DNA of 5,065 bases from Phycisphaerae bacterium. Lineage in GTDB: Bacteria; Planctomycetota; Phycisphaerae; UBA1845; Fen-1342. Positions 1 to 5,065 of this stretch are shown here, in pieces. Position 1 is the stretch's first letter, and each line of letters starts with the position of its first letter. The position numbers and the translations under genes are program-made. Location of the stretch: assembly GCA_026984555.1 (NCBI GenBank), contig JALSRY010000059.1:1-5065 (forward strand), in the 5' to 3' direction. The notes below the pieces were generated by a model. That model was not told the origin of the DNA, searched no databases, and worked only from the letters and a program-made list of their open reading frames with translations.

Positions 1-513
1 GCGTTCCACGTAGGGCTTGATGTAGTCGCGGGCGAAATCCGCCAGCTTTCGGACCTGCTCCCCTTCGTCGTTCTCGGGCGGGTAGAGGATCAGCCAGGCG
101 ATCGGGCTGTCGGCGGCGGCGTTGGCGGCGGCGACGGTCGGCTCGTCCACTTCGAGTGGATAGCCGCTGACCTGGCGGAGCTTGTCGTTCACGTCGCGCA
201 GGGCGGCATCCTTGTCGATCCCGGGATAGAACTCGAGCTTGATCTGGGCGCGGTTGTCGCGTGATTCGCTCGTCATCTTCCGCAGCCCTTCGACGAACTG
301 GAGCTTCTCCTCCTGGCGGTCGACGATTTCCCGTTCGACTTCCTGGGGCGTGGCACCGAGCCACATCGTGGTGACGGTGACGATCGGCGTATCCACGTTG
401 GGGGTGAGCTGCACGGGCATCCAGAACAGCGCCAGCAGGCCGAACAACACGACCAGCAGCACGCCGACGGAAACCCCCACCGGTCGCCTGAGACAGAGCT
501 GGATCAGATTCAC
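1..513 (-). CDS. RND-family efflux transporter permease, N-terminal part (cut by window edge)
   Basis: This is the inner-membrane, proton-driven pump subunit of a tripartite RND exporter; only the first 171 residues lie in the window and the frame is open to position 1. The N-terminus has the family layout: a short amphipathic start (MNLIQLCLRRPVG), transmembrane helix 1 at about residues 12-31, then the start of the periplasmic porter domain. Typical porter features are the segment VQLTPNVDTPIVTVTTMWLG (34-53), GATPQEVEREI, VEGLRKMTSES, and LEFYPGID followed by a DVNDKLRQV helix. The start is GTG (511-513), chosen because it matches the family N-terminus and has a Shine-Dalgarno sequence 8 bases upstream. 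It overlaps the adaptor stop codon by four bases (GTGA), so the two are translationally coupled. Substrate class (drug, solvent, metal) cannot be told from this fragment; the charged TM4 relay residues lie outside the window. Confidence 0.93.
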   Translation of the reverse strand, partial: MNLIQLCLRRPVGVSVGVLLVVLFGLLALFWMPVQLTPNVDTPIVTVTTMWLGATPQEVEREIVDRQEEKLQFVEGLRKMTSESRDNRAQIKLEFYPGIDKDAALRDVNDKLRQVSGYPLEVDEPTVAAANAAADSPIAWLILYPPENDEGEQVRKLADFARDYIKPYVER

Positions 514-1946
514 GGTGCGCGCTCTCCTGCGCTCGCCGGCCGGGCCCCGGGGGTGGCGGGGCGGTGGGCACGCGAGGGGCGGGACGCCGACGGGGGATGC
601 CCCGCCGGTTGCGATTTCGCCGCCTCAGCCGGCATGGGCGCCACCGGGGTGGGGCCGAACAGCCGTTCGTTGCCGCGAATGACCACGAGGTCGCCCGGCC
701 GGATGGCGCGGGCCTCGATCTCGACCGCGCCGGCCTGCGTCAGGCCGGTCTGCACGGAAAGGGGCATGGCCATCGGCGGCTGGCCGGGGGTGGTGCGGAC
801 GACGTAAACCATCTTCTCCACCCCGCGAATCACGATCGCATCGGGGGAGACGGTGAGCCGCTTGCCGCGCGGCCCCGCGGGCACCCACGTCCACGCGAAC
901 ATGCCGGGCAAGATGGCGTGGTCGGCGTTGGGCAGGTCGATCTCGACGGGGACGGAGCGGGCGTCGGCGTCGGCCTGGGGGATGACCCGCGTGATGGTCG
1001 CGTCGAAACTGCGGGCCAACGCCTCGATCCGCACCGATGCCGGCGCACCGACACGGGCGAAACGGACGGCGGCTTCGGGCACGCTGGCCCGTACCTTGAT
1101 CCGCTCGATCTCGACTACCTCGGCCACCGCCCCCCCGGGCGCGACCCACTGGCCCACCTCGACCTGCCGGCTGACCAGGAACGCGTCGTAGGGCGCCCGC
1201 ACGCGGGTCTTGTCCAGATCGCGGCGGGCCTGGGCGACGGTCGCTTGCTGGGCGGCCACGCTGGCCCGGGCGGCGGCGATGTCTTCCTTGCGTGGCCCGC
1301 GGATCGCCTCGTCGAGCGCGGCCTGAGCCGCCGCCAAACGAGCCTGCGCCGCGGCGAATTCCATTTCGGTGTCGTGGACTTCTTTTTCGCTGGATTGGTG
1401 CTGCCTGGCGAGATTCGTCACGCGCTTGCGCTCGAAGCGCCATTTTTCCATCATCGCCCGCGCTTCGTCACGCTGGGCCGTGAGGCTGCGCAGGGTTTCC
1501 TCCCGCGTGCCGTTTTCGAGCTTCTCGAGCGCTGCCTGGAGCGATGCGAGCCGGGCCTGTGCTTCGGCGAGCCGTAGCCGCGGCACCTCGTCATCAAGCA
1601 CGCAAAGGATGTCGCCTTTGTGGAAAAAACTCCCCTCCTCGATGGGGGTCGCGACGACCCGGCCGCCGACCTCCGCAGCCAGTACGGCGTGGCGGTTGGC
1701 CAGCGCGGTGCCGACGAGCTTGACCGTCGCGGGCATGTCGCGCTCGACGACCGGGGCGACGACCACCGGCATGGGGCGCCCGTGCTGGGCCTGCACCCGC
1801 GTGGCCGGCACAAGCAGCGCCAGCAGTGTCGCGGACAGCAACCCAAGCGTGCGGCCAAGCGTGGCGCCGAATCCGCCGCGGGCGATCCCTTCTGACCGAC
1901 CGCCGGCGTCGCCGACGGTGCCTCTGGGGTTCTGACGGTGCACCAT
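510..1946 (-). CDS. RND efflux periplasmic adaptor subunit (membrane fusion protein, HlyD/AcrA-like)
   Basis: This 478-residue protein bridges an RND permease to an outer-membrane channel. The N-terminus has a long polar leader, a hydrophobic core at about residues 33-48 and a VQA|Q cleavage site near 53, so it is a predicted signal-peptidase I substrate; no lipobox Cys is seen. Order of domains: first lipoyl half-motif (about 88-119, VLAAEVGGRVVATPIEEGSF), a long Ala/Glu/Arg-rich coiled-coil hairpin (about 124-243), second lipoyl half (about 247-271, TRVRAPYDAFLVSRQVEVGQ), beta-barrel (about 284-363, including the ILPGMFAWTWV turn), membrane-proximal domain (about 364-433), then a Pro/Ala-rich tail of about 40 residues (437-478). 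The frame is open upstream to 2147, but the ATG at 1944-1946 is preferred because the signal peptide follows it and a Shine-Dalgarno-like sequence precedes it. It overlaps the permease start by 4 bases. The tail and the roughly 32-residue polar region before the hydrophobic core are longer than usual. Confidence 0.92.
   Translation of the reverse strand: MVHRQNPRGTVGDAGGRSEGIARGGFGATLGRTLGLLSATLLALLVPATRVQAQHGRPMPVVVAPVVERDMPATVKLVGTALANRHAVLAAEVGGRVVATPIEEGSFFHKGDILCVLDDEVPRLRLAEAQARLASLQAALEKLENGTREETLRSLTAQRDEARAMMEKWRFERKRVTNLARQHQSSEKEVHDTEMEFAAAQARLAAAQAALDEAIRGPRKEDIAAARASVAAQQATVAQARRDLDKTRVRAPYDAFLVSRQVEVGQWVAPGGAVAEVVEIERIKVRASVPEAAVRFARVGAPASVRIEALARSFDATITRVIPQADADARSVPVEIDLPNADHAILPGMFAWTWVPAGPRGKRLTVSPDAIVIRGVEKMVYVVRTTPGQPPMAMPLSVQTGLTQAGAVEIEARAIRPGDLVVIRGNERLFGPTPVAPMPAEAAKSQPAGHPPSASRPSRAHRPATPGARPASAGERAP
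522..527 (-). promoter_or_regulatory. Ribosome binding site for the RND permease
   Basis: GGAGAG on the minus strand lies 8 bases before the GTG at 511-513. It sits inside the last codons of the adaptor gene and supports GTG as the real start, with no need for an ATG further in. Confidence 0.65.
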
Positions 1947-1958
1947 GTAGGTATGATT

Positions 1959-1965
1959 CCCTTCT
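1959..1965 (-). promoter_or_regulatory. Candidate ribosome binding site for the adaptor gene
   Basis: AGAAGGG on the minus strand lies 12 bases before the ATG at 1944-1946. The spacing is at the long end, so this is modest support; a GTG immediately after the ATG (1941-1943) would be even further away. Confidence 0.4.
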
Positions 1966-1992
1966 CGCAGACGGCACGCGCAACAGGGGGGT

Positions 1993-2021
1993 AGTCTATC
2001 CCGTGGTATGGGCCCCAACAA
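1993..2021 (-). promoter_or_regulatory. Candidate sigma70-type promoter for the efflux operon
   Basis: On the minus strand, TTGTTG (2021-2016) is followed after exactly 17 bases by TAGACT (1998-1993). This is 3 of 6 and 4 of 6 matches to the standard boxes and would give a leader of about 40 bases before the adaptor ATG. It is the best pair in the 128-base gap (1947-2074) between the adaptor and the upstream gene. No convincing terminator hairpin is seen in that gap, so read-through from the upstream gene is also possible. Confidence 0.25.
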
Positions 2022-2074
2022 CCGCGAACCGCGTTCATGCGAAAAAGGGGGTGGGGGTGTTGCCGGACGACGCG

Positions 2075-2836
2075 CTAGGCCTCGTCGCTGGGGGACTCTT
2101 TTTTCTGTTCCGTCGAACGTGGATCCGGGAGCCCCGTCCGGGCGCACAGCGCGTCGATGATTTCATCGAACTTGCGAATCTTCTGGTTGTCGATACGCAG
2201 CTTGCGCTCGACTCCCCCGGCGTCATAGTACAGATCCACCCAACCCTTCGGGCTGTAGTCGCACAGCCTTTTCATGCTGGAAAACGGAATTCGCAGACCG
2301 CCGTAGGTCATCCCCTCGTCGTCGATCACGGCCCGCAGCGTGGCGGCTTTGTAGACGCGATAGAGCGCATAGAGTGCCACGAGGAAACAGACGAACGCAC
2401 AATAGAGCTGAAATCGGATTTCGTCCTTGCTCTTGTACCAGGTGTTCCACCGGCTTCCCTTGGCGAGGATCTTTCCGTTGGTGTGGGCGAGGATCCCCAT
2501 GCCGTAACGGCTGGGGTAATAGTCGAAGGTTGTGCCGTTGTCGTCGGTTTTGCTGGCGAGGGGTTTGCCGAGCTTGGCACGGAAGGTGTCGAGGGTGTTT
2601 GCGCTGCCTGCGAGCAAGTCCCGGAACTCCGGCCCGGTGGGGTGTTCGGGGAGCTGTTCGGGGACGTTTGCCGCCCCGACGATGGGCATGAGTGTTTTGC
2701 GGGCCTCCTCGTGGTTTTTCTTGAGGTAGCCGGTGTGGTAATCGTAGTAGAAATACGCTCCGAGCCCGAGACACAAGAGCAGGAAGATGATGTAGTAGTT
2801 TCGGTCGTATGCCGCCGGTCCGCTTTCCAGCTTCAT
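2075..2836 (-). CDS. Unrecognised membrane protein with two predicted transmembrane helices and a PH-like C-terminal region
   Basis: I do not recognise this 253-residue protein by name. Visible layout: a short polar N-terminus, a first hydrophobic helix at about residues 14-31 (YIIFLLLCLGLGAYFYYD), a soluble stretch of about 110 residues (34-140) containing a KLGKPLASKTDDNGTTFDYY segment, a second helix at about 143-162 (QLYCAFVCFLVALYALYRVY), then a soluble C-terminus. That last part has alternating strand patterns (LRAVIDDEGMTYGGLRIPFS, then a strand ending in WVDLYYD and RKLRID) and ends in a helix (IRKFDEIIDALCARTG), the order seen in small bacterial PH-like membrane-associated domains. 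A charged tail closes it. Both ends are probably cytoplasmic and the 34-140 loop extracytoplasmic, because Lys/Arg follow helix 2; helix 1 is also followed by KKN, so topology is uncertain. The frame is open upstream to 3145, but the upstream part reads like untranslated DNA and the ATG at 2834-2836 has a strong ribosome binding site. Function unknown. Confidence 0.82.
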   Translation of the reverse strand: MKLESGPAAYDRNYYIIFLLLCLGLGAYFYYDYHTGYLKKNHEEARKTLMPIVGAANVPEQLPEHPTGPEFRDLLAGSANTLDTFRAKLGKPLASKTDDNGTTFDYYPSRYGMGILAHTNGKILAKGSRWNTWYKSKDEIRFQLYCAFVCFLVALYALYRVYKAATLRAVIDDEGMTYGGLRIPFSSMKRLCDYSPKGWVDLYYDAGGVERKLRIDNQKIRKFDEIIDALCARTGLPDPRSTEQKKESPSDEA

Positions 2837-2842
2837 ATCGTG

Positions 2843-2848
2843 CTCTCC
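2843..2848 (-). promoter_or_regulatory. Ribosome binding site deciding the start of the unknown membrane protein
   Basis: GGAGAG on the minus strand lies 6 bases before the ATG at 2834-2836. It is the strongest such signal in the extended open frame (2075-3145) and is the reason the 103-residue upstream extension is not annotated as protein. Confidence 0.7.
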
Positions 2849-3058
2849 GGTGGGCGACGAGTGGGAAGCGGCCTCCTGGGGGCGTGATGGCCGCTCGTTG
2901 CCTTCGCCGCGTGTCCAACAGGAATCGTCGGCGTTGGCTGGATCGGCCTCGGGCCTCGTAGCCTGCCACCCCGCTGATCCGACCCACCTGGCCAGACCCG
3001 CGTCGCTCAAATCCTGCGCGTCGTGTCGAACGGGTCGTCCGACGCGGTTATCATCTTG

Positions 3059-3075
3059 CGACCGGCCTTCGGTCG
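3059..3075. repeat. Short perfect inverted repeat, 6-bp arms
   Basis: CGACCG (3059-3064) and CGGTCG (3070-3075) form a perfect 6-base-pair stem around a 5-base spacer (GCCTT). It has no T run on either side, so it is not an intrinsic terminator. It lies just upstream of, and its right arm touches, the candidate gpmI -35 box, and it would fall in the leader of a minus-strand transcript. It could be an operator or chance in GC-rich DNA. Confidence 0.35.
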
Positions 3076-3100
3076 AGATGATCTGGTGGCCGATTATTAT
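3073..3100 (+). promoter_or_regulatory. Candidate promoter for gpmI
   Basis: TCGAGA (3073-3078) and TATTAT (3095-3100) are separated by 16 bases, matching the sigma70 boxes at 4 of 6 and 5 of 6. The predicted leader to the ATG at 3139 is about 30 bases. The AT-rich patch around 3092-3100 stands out in GC-rich surroundings. Confidence 0.35.
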
Positions 3101-3124
3101 GCAGGAATGGCCAATCATCGGCAA
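3096..3124 (-). promoter_or_regulatory. Candidate divergent promoter for the unknown membrane protein
   Basis: On the minus strand TTGCCG (3124-3119) is followed after 17 bases by CATAAT (3101-3096), 4 of 6 and 5 of 6 matches. Its -10 box lies on top of the plus-strand -10 candidate, so the two promoters could not be occupied at once. It implies a leader of about 250 bases before the ATG at 2836, which is long and lowers confidence. Confidence 0.3.
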
Positions 3125-3126
3125 AT

Positions 3127-3130
3127 GGAG
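3127..3130 (+). promoter_or_regulatory. Ribosome binding site for gpmI
   Basis: GGAG lies 8 bases before the ATG at 3139-3141. A GTG at 3130-3132 is in the same frame but overlaps this sequence, so the ATG is chosen as the start. Confidence 0.65.
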
Positions 3131-3138
3131 TGCCCGCC

Positions 3139-4761
3139 ATGCCATCCACCACGGTGACGCATCGTCCGTGTATTCTGATTGTTCGCGACGGCTGGGGTGA
3201 AAACCCGTATTCGGAGTGGGATCACGCCAACGCTGTCAAGCTCGCGCAACCGCCGGTAGACGCCCGTCTGCGTCGGGAGTGTCCGTTTACGTTGATCCGC
3301 ACGAGTGGTCTGGATGTGGGGTTGCCGGAGGGGACGATGGGCAACAGTGAGGTCGGCCACCAGAACCTGGGGGCCGGGCGGATCGTGGACCAGGATGCCG
3401 TCCGCATCAGCAAGGCGATCGAGGACGGTTCGTTTTTCCGCAACGCCGAGCTGGTAGCGGCCGTGGAAGCGTGCCTGGCGCGCAAGAGCCGCCTGCATCT
3501 CATGGGGTTGGCCAGCGATGTAGGTGTGCATTCGCGGCTGCATCATCTGTATGCGTGCGTGCAGCTTGCGGCCGAGCGTGGGCTCAAGGACGTGTACGTC
3601 CACTGCTTCACCGACGGGCGTGATTCTCCGCCGACCAGTGGGGTGGGGTTTGTTCGCGAGATCGAGCAGGAGCTGGGGCGCATCGGCGTGGGGCAGATCG
3701 CCAGCGTCTGCGGGCGCTACTGGGCGATGGACCGCGACAACCGCTGGGACCGCACCGAGAAGGCGTACCGCATGCTCGTGTTCGGCGACGCGGTCGCCGC
3801 GCCCGGCGCGGTCGAGGCGCTCGAACGCTACTATGCCAATCCCGTCAGTAGCAACATGACCGGCGATGAATTCGTGCAGCCCACCGTCATCAGCGAGGAC
3901 GGACGCACGCCGATCGCCACCATCCGCGACGGTGACGCCATCATCTTCTACAACTTCCGCGGCGACCGTCCGCGGCAGATCATCAAGGCGTTCACGTTCG
4001 AGGAGTTCCCGTACAAGGGCAAGACCCGCGACGGCCAGGAAGTCATGATGGGCTTCGACCGCGGCCGCAAGGTCGATGTCTACTTCGTCACCATGACGGC
4101 CTACGAGCAGGGTTTGCCCGTCAAGGTCGCATTTCCCAAGCCGCCCAAGATGGTCAACATCGTCGGCGAGTATCTCGGCAAGCTCGGGCTGCGGCAGTTT
4201 CGCTGCGCCGAGACGGAGAAATACGCGCATGTGACGTTTTTCTTCAACGATTACCGCGAAGAGCCGTTCCCGGGCGAAGAGCGCCAGCTCGTCCCCTCGC
4301 CCAAGGTCGCCACTTACGATCTCCAACCCGAGATGTCCGCTCATCAGGTGACCGAGCTGATGCTCAAACGGATCGCCACGGGCGTCGACGACTTCATCGT
4401 GCTCAACTACGCCAACCCCGACATGGTTGGGCACACGGGCGTGATCGAGGCGGCCGTGAAGGCCTGTCGAACGGTGGATGCGTGTGTCGGTCGCGTGTTG
4501 GAGGCGGTGCTCTCGCGAGGCGGTTGCGGAATCGTGACCGCCGACCACGGCAACCTCGAGCAGATGATCGATCCCGAGACCGGCGGCCCGCACACGTCGC
4601 ACACGACTTACCCCGTGCCGCTGTACGTCGTCGGCGAGTCGTTTCGCGGAAAAACCTTGCGCGAAGGCGGTCGACTGGCCGACGTGATTCCCACCATGCT
4701 GACCATGATGGGATTGCCCATCCCCGACGAAATGACCGGCACGTCGCTGATCGCGACGTAG
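3139..4761 (+). CDS. gpmI: 2,3-bisphosphoglycerate-independent phosphoglycerate mutase
   Basis: This cytosolic enzyme interconverts 3- and 2-phosphoglycerate in glycolysis and gluconeogenesis through a phosphoserine intermediate and two metal ions, normally Mn2+. The 540 residues are slightly longer than the usual 510-520. By comparison with the well-studied Geobacillus enzyme, the key residues are: Asp17 (RDGWG), nucleophile Ser70 (GTMGNSEVGHQNLGAGR), His131 (SDVGVHS), Arg161-Asp162 (TDGRD), Arg193 and Arg199 (GRYWAMDRDNRW), Arg274 and Arg277 (NFRGDRPR), Lys361 (AETEKYAHVTFFF), Asp428 and His432 (NPDMVGHTG), Asp469-His470 (TADHGN) and His488 (HTSHTT). The phosphatase-like metal domain is split around the phosphotransferase domain (about 80-315), as in the family. 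Oddities: Arg instead of a hydrophobic residue before Asp17, an extra segment of about a dozen residues near 290-304 (PYKGKTRDGQEVMM), and FFFNDYRE where FFFNGG or FFFSGG is common. The gene stands alone on its strand. Confidence 0.97.
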   Translation: MPSTTVTHRPCILIVRDGWGENPYSEWDHANAVKLAQPPVDARLRRECPFTLIRTSGLDVGLPEGTMGNSEVGHQNLGAGRIVDQDAVRISKAIEDGSFFRNAELVAAVEACLARKSRLHLMGLASDVGVHSRLHHLYACVQLAAERGLKDVYVHCFTDGRDSPPTSGVGFVREIEQELGRIGVGQIASVCGRYWAMDRDNRWDRTEKAYRMLVFGDAVAAPGAVEALERYYANPVSSNMTGDEFVQPTVISEDGRTPIATIRDGDAIIFYNFRGDRPRQIIKAFTFEEFPYKGKTRDGQEVMMGFDRGRKVDVYFVTMTAYEQGLPVKVAFPKPPKMVNIVGEYLGKLGLRQFRCAETEKYAHVTFFFNDYREEPFPGEERQLVPSPKVATYDLQPEMSAHQVTELMLKRIATGVDDFIVLNYANPDMVGHTGVIEAAVKACRTVDACVGRVLEAVLSRGGCGIVTADHGNLEQMIDPETGGPHTSHTTYPVPLYVVGESFRGKTLREGGRLADVIPTMLTMMGLPIPDEMTGTSLIAT

Positions 4762-4897
4762 CGACGCAATCACCGTGAGACGCCGGGACAGGGGGCCGCG
4801 GTCGCCCTATGCCTGGTGGTGCGAAGTTGCTGTGCGCGTGTATCGCCTGATGCGCGGTACGGCTCGGGCGTTCCCGCCCCGCTGGTTGTCGGAGAAT

Positions 4898-4936
4898 AAA
4901 AAACGTGCGGCCCGCCGCATCGGGCGAGCCGCACGT
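4898..4936 (-). terminator. Rho-independent terminator for the right-edge minus-strand gene
   Basis: Arms ACGTGCGGC (4903-4911) and GCCGCACGT (4928-4936) are perfectly complementary over 9 bp. After a single C/A mismatch the stem continues with CGCC/GGCG (4913-4916 with 4923-4926), closing on a 6-base loop. On the plus strand the stem is preceded by a run of six A (4898-4903), so on the minus strand it is followed by TTTTTTATT. The direction is therefore minus, serving the gene that stops at 5002. It has no T run in the plus direction, so it is at best a weak terminator for gpmI. Confidence 0.88.
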
Positions 4937-4954
4937 GTATGCGTCGCGATCTGG

Positions 4955-4979
4955 CCGGCGCGGTTCGGCGGAACGCCGG
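4955..4979 (-). repeat. Second hairpin in the 3' untranslated region of the right-edge gene
   Basis: GTTC (4963-4966) pairs with GAAC (4971-4974) around a GGCG loop, and CCGGC (4955-4959) pairs with GCCGG (4975-4979), leaving a 3-base bulge (4960-4962). It lies between the minus-strand stop codon and the terminator and has no T run. It may stabilise the transcript end or be incidental in GC-rich DNA. Confidence 0.4.
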
Positions 4980-5001
4980 GGTCCGCAGCTCGGCTGATGT
5001 G

Positions 5002-5065
5002 TTACGGCAACACGATGTAGCCGAGCGTCGTGTCGGTGTCGCTGCTGCGGTCGGTGGCGGTCTTG
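5002..5065 (-). CDS. C-terminal fragment of an unidentified protein (cut by window edge)
   Basis: The last 20 codons of a minus-strand gene are visible, reading KTATDRSSDTDTTLGYIVLP and ending in TAA (5002-5004). The evidence that this is a real gene end is indirect: a strong intrinsic terminator in the same direction begins about 65 bases after the stop. The Thr/Asp/Ser-rich segment followed by a short hydrophobic end looks like the last strand of an exported or surface protein, but 20 residues are too few to assign a family. It converges on gpmI. Confidence 0.55.
   Translation of the reverse strand, partial: KTATDRSSDTDTTLGYIVLP

Larger units (their letters stand above)
2837..3138. other. 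Divergent intergenic region between the membrane protein and gpmI
   Basis: This 302-base stretch separates two genes read in opposite directions, so it should contain both promoters. The half near 2837-3050 shows nothing convincing apart from the ribosome binding site and a 7-base tandem repeat (GGCCTCG twice, 2945-2958). The half nearest gpmI holds a small hairpin (3059-3075), overlapping candidate promoters for both strands (3073-3124) and an imperfect direct repeat with a 21-base period (3087-3120). Open frames crossing it on both strands lack protein-like composition. Confidence 0.7.

Noticed and set aside
564..1577. A 337-codon plus-strand open frame across the efflux adaptor
   Set aside because: It is antisense to a clear adaptor gene and its composition (Gly, Arg, Asp, His) is typical of a shadow frame; no ribosome binding site or domain is seen.
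2019..2060. C-rich then T5 stretch on the minus strand after the unknown membrane protein gene, considered as a terminator
   Set aside because: The T run is not preceded by a stable stem; the small GAAC/GTTC pairing nearby lies after the T run, not before it.
1947..2147. A 67-residue N-terminal extension of the efflux adaptor
   Set aside because: It would put the signal peptide far inside the protein and overlaps the end of the upstream gene; the internal ATG gives a normal exported adaptor.
2945..2958. Tandem GGCCTCG GGCCTCG repeat
   Set aside because: Only two 7-base copies in GC-rich DNA; easily explained by chance.
2837..3145. A 103-residue N-terminal extension of the unknown membrane protein
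   Set aside because: The frame is open, but the sequence is polar and irregular, crosses the divergent promoter region and overlaps the gpmI start; the ATG at 2834-2836 has a much better ribosome binding site.
2850..3200. A 116-codon plus-strand open frame in the divergent intergenic region
   Set aside because: It runs into the gpmI coding region in another frame, covers the candidate promoters and has low-information composition.
3115..4773. A 552-codon open frame on the minus strand covering all of gpmI
   Set aside because: It is exactly antisense to a gene with complete catalytic motifs, is rich in His, Arg, Asp and Gly as expected for a high-GC shadow frame, and shows no family motif.
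4775..5020. An 81-codon plus-strand open frame after gpmI
   Set aside because: It is Arg-rich, runs through the terminator stem and both hairpins and has no recognisable motif.

Overview
This is a GC-rich bacterial window with short intergenic gaps. It holds three complete genes, two genes cut by the window edges, and a few candidate regulatory signals. The organism cannot be fixed from the sequence. The efflux pair with a signal peptide points to a Gram-negative cell envelope. The GC content, the divergent phosphoglycerate mutase with an Arg before its first metal-binding Asp, and the otherwise unfamiliar membrane protein would suit a member of the PVC group, perhaps a planctomycete. That assignment is an inference of low to moderate confidence.

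Layout from left to right. Positions 1-513 (minus strand) carry the first 171 codons of an RND-family efflux permease, cut off by the left edge. It overlaps by 4 bases (GTGA) with the end of a periplasmic adaptor (membrane fusion protein) gene at 510-1946, minus strand. These two form a classical tripartite-efflux operon; no outer-membrane factor is visible. After 128 bases with only a weak candidate promoter comes an unrecognised two-helix membrane protein at 2075-2836, minus strand. Its C-terminal cytosolic-looking part resembles a small PH-like beta domain. A 302-base divergent intergenic region (2837-3138) follows, with face-to-face candidate promoters near 3096-3101.

The plus-strand gene at 3139-4761 is a complete cofactor-independent phosphoglycerate mutase (gpmI), with every catalytic and metal-binding residue of the family recognisable. 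Converging on it from the right edge is the last 20 codons of an unidentified minus-strand gene (stop at 5002-5004). It is followed in its own reading direction by two hairpins, the second being a strong intrinsic terminator (4898-4936) with a T6 run.

Functionally the window looks like ordinary chromosome: an export pump operon, a glycolytic housekeeping enzyme, and one small uncharacterised envelope protein between them. I see no CRISPR array, tRNA, rRNA, insertion sequence, toxin-antitoxin pair or phage gene, and no convincing evidence of a new multi-gene system. The best targets for a second look are the unrecognised membrane protein and the divergent regulatory region between it and gpmI.
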